This document shows positions 31,861 through 41,003 of a stretch of 64,000 bases of DNA, in pieces. A model generated the notes under the pieces. That model was not told where the DNA came from. It ran no database searches and was given only the letters and a program-made list of their open reading frames with translations. The stretch is from Aeromonas popoffii (GTDB lineage: Bacteria > Pseudomonadota > Gammaproteobacteria > Enterobacterales > Aeromonadaceae), in NCBI RefSeq assembly GCF_000820025.1, contig NZ_CDBI01000055.1, positions 150,515 to 214,514 on the forward strand. Direction: 5' to 3'. How positions within the stretch are numbered: the stretch's first letter is position 1; each line of letters starts with the position of its first letter. A program made the position numbers and the translations under genes.

Positions 31861-32328
31861 ATGAACAACGAAGTGGCTGATGTTATTGAAGTTAAAGATA
31901 GTCATGAGCAGACTGAAACACCTGCTCAATTAGTTGAAAGTAATGACATAGATTGGCACTTAGCTAATTTAGTTGCTCTTACAAATGATCATCCCGGTGT
32001 CAGCATTGGCGTTACATTGACTGTTAATGGTGCGTTGGTTTCGGGTTTGCTAATTTCGGGAAAAGAGTATTTCGATTCATTGTCTGAGGAGATTGGAAAG
32101 GATAGTGGAAATTCACTTTCAATGGGGATTTCCGAAGGGATGAAGAATATTTCAGAAACTTTGTATAGTTCAAGTTCTAAGCCAAGGCCAGTCAATACTG
32201 TATATATTCATCTTAAAGATGCTCGGCATTATATCGGTGGCTCTGCTATTCCACAGAAGGGGGCATACTGGCGCGGAAAGCTGTGTGATGTGTCTGGATT
32301 TACATTTGGATCACTGAGTCAGGATTAA
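31861..32328 (+). CDS. GvpU-like protein inserted between terminase genes
   Basis: A 155-residue, AT-richer gene between the two terminase subunits. The core SIGVTLTVNGALVSGLLISG with KEYFDSL, and the C-terminal GAYWRGKLCDVSGFTFG, resemble GvpU-type (gas vesicle accessory-like) proteins, known outside gas vesicle clusters as an uncharacterised family. ATG 31861 is placed 6 nt after GGAG. It ends at a terminator. It looks like a cargo gene (moron) with its own transcription unit. Confidence 0.6.
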   Translation: MNNEVADVIEVKDSHEQTETPAQLVESNDIDWHLANLVALTNDHPGVSIGVTLTVNGALVSGLLISGKEYFDSLSEEIGKDSGNSLSMGISEGMKNISETLYSSSSKPRPVNTVYIHLKDARHYIGGSAIPQKGAYWRGKLCDVSGFTFGSLSQD

Positions 32329-32355
32329 ATAAGTAGATATTTCAGTAAGTAAACC

Positions 32356-32377
32356 AACCCGCTTCGGCGGGTTTTTT
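32356..32377 (+). terminator. Intrinsic terminator before the large terminase gene
   Basis: AACCCGC-TTC-GGCGGGTT with TTTTTT. A compact, strong hairpin closing the inserted gene. Confidence 0.88.
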
Positions 32378-32394
32378 ATTGCCTGAGATCCCCC

Positions 32395-34092
32395 ATGACT
32401 GAACTCGATATCTCCATCATGACTGAGCAGGAGCAGATGGACTACATCCGTTTGAAGCTCAGCGATAAGTGGTGGCGGATGAACAACCTCTACATGATCG
32501 AGAACGAGCAGGGCAAGCTGGTACGCTTCCGGTTGCGCCCGGCGCAGGAGCTACTGTTCCGGACCATGTGGTATCTGAACATCATCCTCAAGGCGCGCCA
32601 GCTCGGGTTCTCCACGGCCATTGATATCTACCTGCTGGACGAGGCGCTGTTCAACAACAACATCAAGTGCGGGATCATCGCCCAGGATCTGACTGCGGCC
32701 GGCGAGATATACCGGACCAAGATTGAAGTGCCGTTCGATAACCTGCCTGGCTGGCTCAAGGCCCAGTTCAAGGTGGTGACCCGGCGTGGCGGGGCGAATG
32801 GCGGCCATATCCTGTTCCGGCATGGCTCCAGCATTCAGGTGGCCACCTCCTTTCGCTCCGGTACCGTCCAGCGCCTGCATGTATCCGAGCACGGGAAGAT
32901 TTGCGCCAAGTACCCAGAGAAGGCCAAGGAGGTGCGCACCGGTACCCTCAACGCCATTCACCCTGGGGCAATCGCCTTTATCGAGAGCACAGCGGAAGGA
33001 GTGGGCGGCGACTTCCACAGCATGAGCATGAAGTCTCTGGAGCTGGCGCGAGCCTCTGGTGAGCTGAGCCAGCTCGACTGGAAGTTTCACTTCTTCGCCT
33101 GGTGGCAAGACCCCAAGTATCGCGCCGACGTTCCCGCATCCGGCGTGGTGATGAGCAAGACCCAGGCCGAGTATTTCGCCGCCGTCGAGAAGGCGATGGA
33201 TTGCACCATCACCGACGAGCAGCGCCAATGGTACGTACTCAAGGAGGCTAACCAGGGCGCAGAGATGAAACAGGAGTTCCCCAGCACGCCGCTGGAGGCC
33301 TTCCTGACATCAGGCCGCAGAGTGTTCGACCCCATCGTTACGATGGAGGCAGAGGGCGACTGCATGGCCCCGCTCATCGTCTATGACATGGACCCGGTTA
33401 CCGGCAGGCGCGAGAAGGCTCGCAAGCCAGAGCAGTTGGACGAGCGGGGGCAACGCTCGCTCGAGAACATGCTGCTGGTCTGGGAGCTACCTGACCCCGA
33501 TGAGGATTATGCCGTCGGCGCTGACGTGGCTGAAGGCCTGGAGCATGGCGACCGCTCGAGCTTTGATGTTGTGGCCAAGAGCGATGGCCGGCAGGTAGCC
33601 CACTGGTTTGGGCACCTGGACCCCGGGCTGTTTGCCCAACTGCTGGCCCATGTGGGCAAGTGGTACGGCACCGCTGAGCATGGCCCAGCCTTCATTGGCC
33701 CAGAGCGAAACAACCACGGCCATGCGGTGCTGCTGGCCCTGCGGGATCACTACCCAGTGCGCCGCATCTATGCCCAGGAGTACATCGACCGGGACCGCGA
33801 CGACGAGACGCCGCGCCTTGGTTGGCTCACTACCCGGCAATCCAAGCCGATCGTGGTTGATGGCCTCAAAGACCTGTTGCGCGCCGGCCAGTCCGGGATC
33901 CGCTGGGTTGGCACCATCTCCGAGGCAACCACCTACGTCTACGACAAAAGCGGCAGCATGAACGCCCAGACCGGCTGTTACGACGACCAGTTGATGAGCT
34001 ACATGATCGCCCAAGAGATGCGAGCCCGCATGCCTGCCCGCATCGTCAAATCCGAAACCACCCGTAAACCCAAGCACTGGATGGCCAACTGA
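32395..34092 (+). CDS. Terminase large subunit
   Basis: A 565-residue packaging motor. The ATPase part has a Walker-A-like ILKARQLGFSTAI (about residue 62-75) and downstream acidic residues (FIESTAEG, and a Walker-B-like region). The C-terminal RNase-H-like nuclease has AVGADVAEG (about 375), FIGPERNNHG and CYDDQLMSYM. It cuts concatemers and pumps DNA through the portal. Its stop overlaps the portal start. Confidence 0.94.
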   Translation: MTELDISIMTEQEQMDYIRLKLSDKWWRMNNLYMIENEQGKLVRFRLRPAQELLFRTMWYLNIILKARQLGFSTAIDIYLLDEALFNNNIKCGIIAQDLTAAGEIYRTKIEVPFDNLPGWLKAQFKVVTRRGGANGGHILFRHGSSIQVATSFRSGTVQRLHVSEHGKICAKYPEKAKEVRTGTLNAIHPGAIAFIESTAEGVGGDFHSMSMKSLELARASGELSQLDWKFHFFAWWQDPKYRADVPASGVVMSKTQAEYFAAVEKAMDCTITDEQRQWYVLKEANQGAEMKQEFPSTPLEAFLTSGRRVFDPIVTMEAEGDCMAPLIVYDMDPVTGRREKARKPEQLDERGQRSLENMLLVWELPDPDEDYAVGADVAEGLEHGDRSSFDVVAKSDGRQVAHWFGHLDPGLFAQLLAHVGKWYGTAEHGPAFIGPERNNHGHAVLLALRDHYPVRRIYAQEYIDRDRDDETPRLGWLTTRQSKPIVVDGLKDLLRAGQSGIRWVGTISEATTYVYDKSGSMNAQTGCYDDQLMSYMIAQEMRARMPARIVKSETTRKPKHWMAN

Positions 34093-36218
34093 TGAACCAG
34101 ACCCAACCCAAGGCCCCCGAACAGGGAGGCTTCGATACCTCACGCCTGCTCAATCTGATGAGCGACATAGATGGCCAGCCAGATTGGCGCACCATGGCCA
34201 ACCGAGCCTGCGCCTACTACGACGGCGACCAGCTGCCGCCAGAAGTGGTCAAGGTGCTCGAGGAGCGCGGGCAGCCGATCACCATTCACAACCTGATCGC
34301 GCCCACCATTGATGGGGTGCTGGGCATGGAGGCCAAGAGCCGCACCGATCTGATGGTCATTGCCGACGACCACGATGACGAGTTGGAGCTGCTGGCTGAG
34401 GCCGTCAATGCGGAATACGCCGACATGTGCCGACTTGGTGGGCTGGACCGCGCCCGTGGGGAAGCCTACGCAGGTCAGATCAAGACCGGCATCGGCTGGG
34501 TGGAGGTGCGCCGCAATGATGACCCTTTTGGCCCACGCTACCGGTTCAGCAATGTACCGCGAGACGAGGTTTACTGGGATTGGCACAGCCGCGAGCCAGA
34601 CCTGAGTGACAACCGCTGGTTGATGCGGCGCCGTTGGGTAGATCTGGATGAGGCAAAGACCATGTTCCCGAGCAAGGTCGAGGCTCTCACCTGGGGAGTG
34701 AACGACTGGGACGGGTTTGTCAGCCTCAGCACCATAGAGGGGATGGACCCCAATCTTGCCAGCGCTTTTGAGGAGTGGGGGCACTTCGACCGCAAACAGG
34801 TCGAGTGGTGCAGTCGCAATCGGGATCGGGTGCTGCTGCAGGTGGTTTACTACCGCACCTACACCATGCGTCAGGTGCTGATGCTGGATTCTGGTCGGGC
34901 GCTGGAGTATGACAAGACCAATCAACTGCACCTGGCTGCCGTGGCCATGGGACGCGCCAAGCTGGAACGCTGCCCGGTAGCCTCGATCCGGGAGTCCTGG
35001 TTTGTTGGTCCCCATCATCTGGTGGATCGCCCCTGCACTGCGCCCCACAACATGTACCCGCTTGTCCCGTTCTGGGGATACCGCAAGGACCGCTCTGGCG
35101 AGCCCTATGGCCTGATTGCCCGCGCCATGCCGGCACAGGACGAAGTAAACCTGCGCCGCATCAAGCTTACCTTCCTGCTGCAGGCCAAGCGCGTCATCAT
35201 GGACAAGGACGCCACCAACATGAGCCGGGATCAGGTGCTGGAACAGGTCGAGCGCCCTGATGGTTATATCGAGCTCAACCCAGATCGGGCGAACAAGACC
35301 AGCGTGAGTGATGCCTTCAAGGTGGAGCAGGACTTCAACGTTGCCGCCCAGCAGTTCCAGGTGATGCAGGATTCAGTGAAGCTGATCCAGGACACCATGG
35401 GGGTTTACGCCGCTTTCTTGGGGCAGGGCACCACTGGTCAATCTGGTGTGGCCATCAGCAACCTGGTAGAGCAGGGGGCCACCACACTCTCCGAGATCAA
35501 CGACAACTACCGGATGGGTTGCCAGCAGGTGGGACAGCTAGCGCTCTCTTACCTGCTTGAGGACATGGCCAGCAAGCGCAACCACAAGGTGACGGTGAAC
35601 AGGGATGACCCGCGCCGCCGCAAGGCCGTTGTGATCAACGTGGAGCAGGAGGACGGCAAGCTCACCAATGACGTGACTCGCCTGCGCGCCCACATTGCCC
35701 TGGCACCGATCCAGCAGACCGCCGCCTACAAGCAGCAGCTGGCTGAGCGGATGACCCAGGCGATGTCGCAACTACCGCCAGAGGCAGCCGGCGCCTGCTT
35801 TGACTTGCTGGTTGAGCTGATGGACGTGCCACGCAAGGCTGAGTTCGTGGAGCGAGTGCGCAAAGCGCTGAACATCCAGAAGGATCCAGAGGAGATGACC
35901 GAGGAGGAGCGTGCCGTCGCCGAACAGCAGGCCCAGCAGCAACAGATGGAGCAGGAGATGGTCATGCGCGAGATGCAGGCCAAGTTGGCCGAGTTAGAGG
36001 GCAAGGCCGCCAAGTGGCAAGCTGAGGCACAGCGCATCGCCAAGCTGACAGACTCTATCCGGTTCGAGGATGCCCTCAAGCAGGCACAGACCGGCAAGAC
36101 TCTGCAGGAAATGGAACTGCTTGTTGCAGAGCAAGAGGGGATCCAGGTTGAACAAGCGGCCCTACAGGCTCAGTTGTTAGCAACCATTGAGCAGCAGATC
36201 GACGCCATCACGCTCTGA
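34092..36218 (+). CDS. P22-like portal protein
   Basis: A 708-residue portal, close to P22 gp1 (725). Family features are the N-terminal segment LMSDIDGQPDWRTMANRACA, ITIHNLIAPTIDGVLGMEA, DEVYWDWHSREPDLSD, and a long C-terminal helical tail rich in Gln and Glu that would form the barrel. It forms the dodecameric DNA gate at one capsid vertex and binds the terminase. It is coupled to the terminase gene. Confidence 0.93.
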   Translation: MNQTQPKAPEQGGFDTSRLLNLMSDIDGQPDWRTMANRACAYYDGDQLPPEVVKVLEERGQPITIHNLIAPTIDGVLGMEAKSRTDLMVIADDHDDELELLAEAVNAEYADMCRLGGLDRARGEAYAGQIKTGIGWVEVRRNDDPFGPRYRFSNVPRDEVYWDWHSREPDLSDNRWLMRRRWVDLDEAKTMFPSKVEALTWGVNDWDGFVSLSTIEGMDPNLASAFEEWGHFDRKQVEWCSRNRDRVLLQVVYYRTYTMRQVLMLDSGRALEYDKTNQLHLAAVAMGRAKLERCPVASIRESWFVGPHHLVDRPCTAPHNMYPLVPFWGYRKDRSGEPYGLIARAMPAQDEVNLRRIKLTFLLQAKRVIMDKDATNMSRDQVLEQVERPDGYIELNPDRANKTSVSDAFKVEQDFNVAAQQFQVMQDSVKLIQDTMGVYAAFLGQGTTGQSGVAISNLVEQGATTLSEINDNYRMGCQQVGQLALSYLLEDMASKRNHKVTVNRDDPRRRKAVVINVEQEDGKLTNDVTRLRAHIALAPIQQTAAYKQQLAERMTQAMSQLPPEAAGACFDLLVELMDVPRKAEFVERVRKALNIQKDPEEMTEEERAVAEQQAQQQQMEQEMVMREMQAKLAELEGKAAKWQAEAQRIAKLTDSIRFEDALKQAQTGKTLQEMELLVAEQEGIQVEQAALQAQLLATIEQQIDAITL

Positions 36219-36239
36219 TAGTTGCTTTCCTCACCGCCC

Positions 36240-36290
36240 AGCGTTAGGATTTCCCCAACATGGCCCAGTCTTTCGAGATTGGGCCTTTTT
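36240..36290 (+). terminator. AGCGTTAG element plus intrinsic terminator after the portal gene
   Basis: AGCGTTAG at 36240 precedes GGCCCAGTC/GATTGGGCC with TTTTTG (36262-36290). Same module as at 29361 and 44764. Confidence 0.8.
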
Positions 36291-36380
36291 GTTTGTTACA
36301 TTTGACAGTTGTTAGTAAAAATTAAACGCAGGACAATCTCAGACAGGTGCTTTCCTCACCTGTAGTGTCATGCTCTATTG

Positions 36381-36402
36381 CCCGCCTCGTGCGGGTTTTT
36401 TT
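36381..36402 (+). terminator. Second terminator before the scaffold gene
   Basis: CCCGCCTCGTGCGGG with a run of seven T. It is a further copy of the hairpin at 13715 and 29426. The interval 36219-36492 otherwise contains no gene; GCTTTCCTCACC occurs twice in it (about 36223 and 36349). Confidence 0.8.
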
Positions 36403-36492
36403 GTGCCCAGCCCCAGCCGGGGATAGCTTTCCCCGAGAACTTTCCCCCGCTTGGGCAGCGATACCACCCACTGAAAACCCACGAGGACAACC

Positions 36493-37425
36493 ATGGATAC
36501 GAACATCGACAACCTGACCGGGACTGAAAGCCTGGACGAACTGGAAGCCATGCTGGCGGAGATCGAGCAATCGCCCGATGTCGAGCTGGGTGATGGTACT
36601 GCCACCGAGAAAACGGACGTAGACACCGCGCCGTCGGCGGTCGAAGTAGCAGCCGGTACTGAACAAGCGAACACCGATCAGGGCGGTGAAGCGGCCAAGG
36701 CGCCTGAGAAGGTGATCCTGGCCAAGAGTGGTCAACACACCATCCCGTATGACGTGCTGGAGCAGGCGCGCAATGAGAACAAGGCCCTGCGTGAGCAGCT
36801 TGGCCAGTCTCAGCAGGCTCAGGTCGAACGGGACAAGCTTCAGGCGTTGCTGGAGAAGCACGGGATTAACCCTGATGCCGACCCGGACCAGCTCGACCTG
36901 AAGGAGGTAGAGCTGCTGGCTCAGGACTATCCGGAGATCGGTAAGACCCTGACTGCGATGGCCAACAAGATCCATCGACTGGAACAGCCAGTAGCACAAC
37001 CGGTTCAACCAGCCACCAATCCGGTGCAGGCCGCGCTGCAGGCGGTACCTGATCTGGTTGATTGGCGGGAGAAGGACCAAGACCGCTTCGACTTCGCCAT
37101 CATCGTTGATGAAAAGCTCCAGGCTGATCCTGCGTGGCAAGGCAGGTCACTGGACGAGCGATTTGCAGAGGCGGCTCGTCGCACCAAGCTGGCCTTTGGT
37201 GATGCCGTGGAAACTACTCCACCGCCAGCCAAGGCACCCAGCAAGGAAGCAGATAAGCCCGCTGACTTCATCCCGTCCAGCCCCTCGGTACTCGGCCAAA
37301 CCCATCATGCAGCACCAACTGGTGTGGAGCGCTATGGCGCCATGTCTCAAGCCGAGCTTATCGGCGAGATGGGCGCCATGACGGAAGCCCAAATGGAGGC
37401 GCTGCTGGAGCAGGCCGGGTACTAA
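36493..37425 (+). CDS. Capsid scaffolding-type protein
   Basis: A 310-residue acidic, helix-rich protein (starts MDTNIDNLTGTESLDEL) placed between portal and major capsid. It has low-complexity acidic stretches and a central coiled coil (LRAQ-like NENKALREQLGQSQQAQVE). Composition and position fit internal scaffolding proteins of P22/N4-type viruses, which direct procapsid assembly. GAGGACAACC precedes the ATG. No protease motif was seen. Confidence 0.78.
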   Translation: MDTNIDNLTGTESLDELEAMLAEIEQSPDVELGDGTATEKTDVDTAPSAVEVAAGTEQANTDQGGEAAKAPEKVILAKSGQHTIPYDVLEQARNENKALREQLGQSQQAQVERDKLQALLEKHGINPDADPDQLDLKEVELLAQDYPEIGKTLTAMANKIHRLEQPVAQPVQPATNPVQAALQAVPDLVDWREKDQDRFDFAIIVDEKLQADPAWQGRSLDERFAEAARRTKLAFGDAVETTPPPAKAPSKEADKPADFIPSSPSVLGQTHHAAPTGVERYGAMSQAELIGEMGAMTEAQMEALLEQAGY

Positions 37426-37450
37426 CCAACAACCCGTTTATACAAGCCAA

Positions 37451-37478
37451 CCCCGACCACTGTGTCGGGGTTTTTGTT
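37451..37478 (+). terminator. Intrinsic terminator before the capsid gene
   Basis: CCCCGACCACTGTGTCGGGG followed by TTTTTGTTTT. Confidence 0.85.
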
Positions 37479-37496
37479 TTCATGTAGGAGAGGACC

Positions 37497-38714
37497 ATGA
37501 CCCAAGTCACCTCGGCGCAAGCCAACAAGATTTTGCAGGCGGCACTGTTTACGTCCGCCAATCGTTCCCACTCGCTGGTGAACATGCTGACCGAAGAGGC
37601 TCCCAAGGGGGCCAAGGTCAACGGCGGCAAGCAGACCAGTGCTGGCGCCCCTGTTGTTCGCATCACCGATCTCGGCAAGGGTGCAGGCGACGAAGTCGAT
37701 ATGCAGCTGTTCCACCAACTGTCTGGCCGTCCGACCATGGGCGACAAGAAGCTGGCCGGGCGCCTCGAAAGCATGTCCTTCGCCGACTTCTCGCTCAAGA
37801 TCAACCAGACCCGGCATGGTGTGGATGCTGGCGGCAAGATGAGCCAGAAGCGCACCAAGCACGATCTCATCAAGACCGCCCGTGTACTGCTGGGGGATGG
37901 CTACTACGGCCGTTTGGTTGACCAGCGCGGCTTTGCTCAATTGGCCGGCGCACGCGGCGACTACGCGGCCACCGACATCATTCTGCCGCTGGCAGATGAT
38001 GCTGAGTTTGCCGACATCATGATCAACCCGCTGACCGCGCCGACCTACGAGCGCCACTTCTTCGGTGGTGACGCGACCACCTTCGAAGCCATCGACGCGG
38101 CGGATCGCTTCAACCTCGGCTGCGTGGACAATATGGCGCTCTACCTGGCGGAGATGGCCAACCCCATCCAGCCGATCCGGATGGTAGCCGACCCGTCCGG
38201 TGGTGAGCCGCTCTATGTGCTCTACGTCACCCCCCGTCAATGGCATGACTTCTACACCTCCAGCTCTGGTAAAGACTGGAATGCCATGCTGGCCGCAGTG
38301 GCAGAACGAGCCAAAGGCTGGAACCACCCCATCTTCCGCGGGGAAGGTGCCATGTGGCGCGGCATCCTGGTCAAGCAATACAAGGGCATGCCGATCCGCT
38401 TCAACCAAGGCAGTACCGTCAAGGTATGTGCTGCCAACTCCACGACCGGCGCAGAAGTGGACAAGACTGCCGGCACCCTGATCGACCGTGCCGTACTGCT
38501 GGGAGGCCAGGCACTGGCCAATGCCTTCGGTTCTGGCGAGCAGGGCGGCTCTTTCGGCATGCACCAAGAGCCGACCGATCACGGTAACGCGAACGAGATC
38601 TCTATCCGTTGGGTGTCCGGTCTGCAGAAGATCCGCTTCAAGCAGAAGAACGGCAACATTCAGGACCACGGTTGCATGGCACTGGATACCGCAGTGAGCG
38701 CCATCGGCCGCTAA
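37497..38714 (+). CDS. Major capsid protein, N4-gp56 family
   Basis: A 405-residue protein matching the N4-gp56-type HK97-fold capsid: HSLVNMLTEEAPKGAKVNG near the N-terminus, SFADFSLKINQTRHGVD, VLLGDGYYGRLVDQRGF, and NEISIRWVSGLQKIRFKQ near the end. Several hundred copies would form the icosahedral shell. GAGAGGACC precedes the ATG. It is the strongest indicator of the virion class. Confidence 0.93.
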   Translation: MTQVTSAQANKILQAALFTSANRSHSLVNMLTEEAPKGAKVNGGKQTSAGAPVVRITDLGKGAGDEVDMQLFHQLSGRPTMGDKKLAGRLESMSFADFSLKINQTRHGVDAGGKMSQKRTKHDLIKTARVLLGDGYYGRLVDQRGFAQLAGARGDYAATDIILPLADDAEFADIMINPLTAPTYERHFFGGDATTFEAIDAADRFNLGCVDNMALYLAEMANPIQPIRMVADPSGGEPLYVLYVTPRQWHDFYTSSSGKDWNAMLAAVAERAKGWNHPIFRGEGAMWRGILVKQYKGMPIRFNQGSTVKVCAANSTTGAEVDKTAGTLIDRAVLLGGQALANAFGSGEQGGSFGMHQEPTDHGNANEISIRWVSGLQKIRFKQKNGNIQDHGCMALDTAVSAIGR

Positions 38715-38780
38715 GCCACCAACCCAGGGGGGCTATCCGGCCCCTTCTCTGTACTATCTGACCTCACAAGGAGCCATATC

Positions 38781-39170
38781 ATGGCTAAGACTACTCTGAT
38801 TGCCAAAGCGTACCGCTGGTTTGTCGGTGCGTTCGGCAACCTCTCTATCTCCCCGACCCTGGTGGCCAAACTGGCTGCAGTGCCCGCCGGCGATGTTGTC
38901 GCGTTTGGTGACAAGGTGGAGCCCAACCTGAAAGTGGTGGGGGTCACCCTGTTCAGTGGGGCCCTGGGTGCGAGCACCACCATCACCGCCAAGGTCGGCG
39001 CTACCTCCATCATCAATGCCGAGAGCACAGCGGCGGCGGTGGCCAAGTACATCCCGGTCGATGACCTGATGACCGAGGCGGATCAGGAGATCAGCCTCAC
39101 CGTCGGCGGCGGCACTGCAACGGGTACCGTCAAGATCAAGCTGCATTACGAGGTGGTCGGCAATCTCTAA
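38781..39170 (+). CDS. Putative head decoration or minor head protein
   Basis: A 129-residue protein that appears almost wholly beta-strand (VVGVTLFSGALGASTTITAK, then TATGTVKIKLHYEVVG). It directly follows the major capsid gene with AAGGAGCC upstream, the usual place for capsid decoration proteins. No enzymatic motif. Identification rests on position and predicted fold. Confidence 0.55.
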   Translation: MAKTTLIAKAYRWFVGAFGNLSISPTLVAKLAAVPAGDVVAFGDKVEPNLKVVGVTLFSGALGASTTITAKVGATSIINAESTAAAVAKYIPVDDLMTEADQEISLTVGGGTATGTVKIKLHYEVVGNL

Positions 39171-39187
39171 GGTTGCCCATCACTGTG

Positions 39188-39208
39188 CGCCCGGCCCTGT
39201 GCCGGGCG
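39188..39208 (+). terminator. Hairpin after the putative decoration gene
   Basis: CGCCCGGC-CCTGT-GCCGGGCG followed by TTTATATTT. Weak T-run, likely attenuating. Confidence 0.6.
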
Positions 39209-39236
39209 TTTATATTTCTGGATTGGAGAGACAACC

Positions 39237-39680
39237 GTGAGCGACAAGATTGCTGTGGTTTATATCGGCGACAAGCCGAGCAAGAAAGACACCGTCACCG
39301 GCTCCCGCCTGGTGTTCCCTCGTCACAACCCGGTGGATGTAGAGAGCCACATCGCTATGCAGCTGCTGGAATTCCCCTCTGTATGGCGTCGTTCCGAAGA
39401 GCTGGGTGATGTGAAGGCCCAACAAGAAGCACTGGAACAAGCTGCTATTGAAGAGGCTGAGCGCCTGGCGGCAGAAGAAGCTCGCTTGGCCGAAGAGCAG
39501 AGCATGGTTGTCGGGGGCCGCGACTTGGCCAAGCTGACCTCTGCGCAGCTGGCCACCTTGGTGGAGGGGGAAGATCTGGATATCGAGGCGCAGGGCCCGC
39601 AAGAGAAGGTCGGCGATTTCCGGGTGCGCGTTCGTGATGCCATGAAGGCCAAGCTTGCCGCTGGGTTGGGTGGTGAGTAA
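39237..39680 (+). CDS. Hypothetical structural-region protein
   Basis: A 147-residue protein from GTG 39237. The N-terminal 60 residues look like a small beta domain (KIAVVYIGDKPSKKDTVTG), followed by a Glu/Ala-rich helix and a C-terminal helical domain (GRDLAKLTSAQLATLVEGED). It lies in the head-completion block and overlaps the next gene. It may be a head-tail joining factor; no family match is seen. Confidence 0.58.
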   Translation: MSDKIAVVYIGDKPSKKDTVTGSRLVFPRHNPVDVESHIAMQLLEFPSVWRRSEELGDVKAQQEALEQAAIEEAERLAAEEARLAEEQSMVVGGRDLAKLTSAQLATLVEGEDLDIEAQGPQEKVGDFRVRVRDAMKAKLAAGLGGE

Positions 39681-40324
39681 TGGTACCGGTGCTGGATAGC
39701 CGTCTGGTTAGTCCGGACACACTGATCCCGCTGGTTCGCCAGCGGGTTCTCCACTTGCCTCACACAGAAGGCGCTGACGCATTAATACATAGCTACCTTA
39801 TCGAAGCTGCAATCGTTTTTTGTAAAGAAAGCTCACTTGTTCACTTGGAGCGCCACTTCGACAGTGTCCTCGAAGGACAAACTGTCAGCTTTGCGATGGC
39901 CAGCAGTATCAATCGTCAGGCTAGGCAAAATGTGCGAGTACCACAGGTGACCGGTTCGGTACTTCATCGCATCACTGCAAACGGCATCCCTCTGACGCCT
40001 GGTAGGCACTATCACGCACAGTCAGCCGAGTCTATCCGCTTCCTTGAGCCGCTGAGTAGCGTTTGTATTGTGGGGGCTATTGAGCCTTTACCGACGGCAA
40101 TACTCATTCCCTGCGCACTGGTTGAGGATTATGCGCATGAGCTGGTGTGTGGTGCGGCCTATCTCCTGCAGCAGCTTCCAGCCAAGCCATGGACAAACCA
40201 TGAGCTGGCTCAGTTAAACCGCAGCAAGTTCTATGACGGGATTCGCTCTGCGTACCGCTTCCGCATAGAGCAAACCGCAAGTGCAAGGATTCACAACCCT
40301 GTCCGAAAGAGAGATTTCTTCTAA
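39680..40324 (+). CDS. Putative head-completion or connector protein
   Basis: A 214-residue protein with lower GC than its neighbours. The N-terminal helical region (LIHSYLIEAAIVFCKESSLV) and a central beta region (GSVLHRITANGIPLTPGRHY) are similar in layout to connector or tail-adaptor proteins. ATG overlaps the preceding stop. Function is inferred only from position before the adaptor gene. Confidence 0.55.
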   Translation: MVPVLDSRLVSPDTLIPLVRQRVLHLPHTEGADALIHSYLIEAAIVFCKESSLVHLERHFDSVLEGQTVSFAMASSINRQARQNVRVPQVTGSVLHRITANGIPLTPGRHYHAQSAESIRFLEPLSSVCIVGAIEPLPTAILIPCALVEDYAHELVCGAAYLLQQLPAKPWTNHELAQLNRSKFYDGIRSAYRFRIEQTASARIHNPVRKRDFF

Positions 40325-40337
40325 TCTGAGGTGAGCC

Positions 40338-41003
40338 ATGCTGGTCAGTGAATTATTGAATAGAGCCTCAACTGAGTTGATTGATACACCGCGGATTAGC
40401 TGGGGTCTGGAGGATTTGATCTCTTACTACAACAGTGCGATATCCGCGATCGCCAGCGCCAGACCCGACATCTTCATTAAGACCCAGCCTTTTGCCTGTG
40501 CCGCCGGTACTCGGCAAACCGCCCCCGCAGGGACCATCAAACTAATCGATGTGGAACGCAACTCGCTGACCGGCAAAACGATCCGTTACGTCTCTCGCGC
40601 CGATCTGGAGAGCTTAATCCCGAGCTGGGCCAGTAGTGTCGGTGGAACAGAGGCGGAGCTTTATATCCACGAGCCAACCAATATCACGACTTTCTGGCTG
40701 TATCCGGGAGTAAAGGCGGGGACGAGTGTCGATCTCGTGTTAAGTATTCTCCCAACTCCAGTCACTAAAAGCGAGGTTGGGTCAGGTGCCTCTGTTCAGA
40801 TAGATGACCGATACGTCACCCCTTGCCTGGATTGGATCATGTATCGCGCGTTTATGCGTGATTCAGAGGTGACGGCCAATGCATCAAGAGGGCAGCTTCA
40901 CCTTCAATCCTTCACGCATGCTCTGTCGGTCAGTACCGAAACGGACGCCACCATGTTGGCTATGCGTGACAGTCAGGCCAGCACCAAAGGGGGGCGTCAA
41001 TGA
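40338..41003 (+). CDS. Phage adaptor protein (DUF6682-like)
   Basis: A 221-residue protein matching the DUF6682 adaptor pattern: LEDLISYYNSAISAIASARP, FACAAGTRQTAPAGTIKLID, then IRYVSRADLESL and TFWLYPGV. Such proteins connect portal and tail in short-tailed phages. It overlaps the fibre gene by 4 bp. The helical N-terminus fits a portal-binding role. Confidence 0.75.
   Translation: MLVSELLNRASTELIDTPRISWGLEDLISYYNSAISAIASARPDIFIKTQPFACAAGTRQTAPAGTIKLIDVERNSLTGKTIRYVSRADLESLIPSWASSVGGTEAELYIHEPTNITTFWLYPGVKAGTSVDLVLSILPTPVTKSEVGSGASVQIDDRYVTPCLDWIMYRAFMRDSEVTANASRGQLHLQSFTHALSVSTETDATMLAMRDSQASTKGGRQ

Noticed and set aside
37422..38669. Long minus-strand frame opposite the major capsid gene
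   Set aside because: It is an antisense shadow of a clearly recognised capsid gene with high GC in third codon positions.
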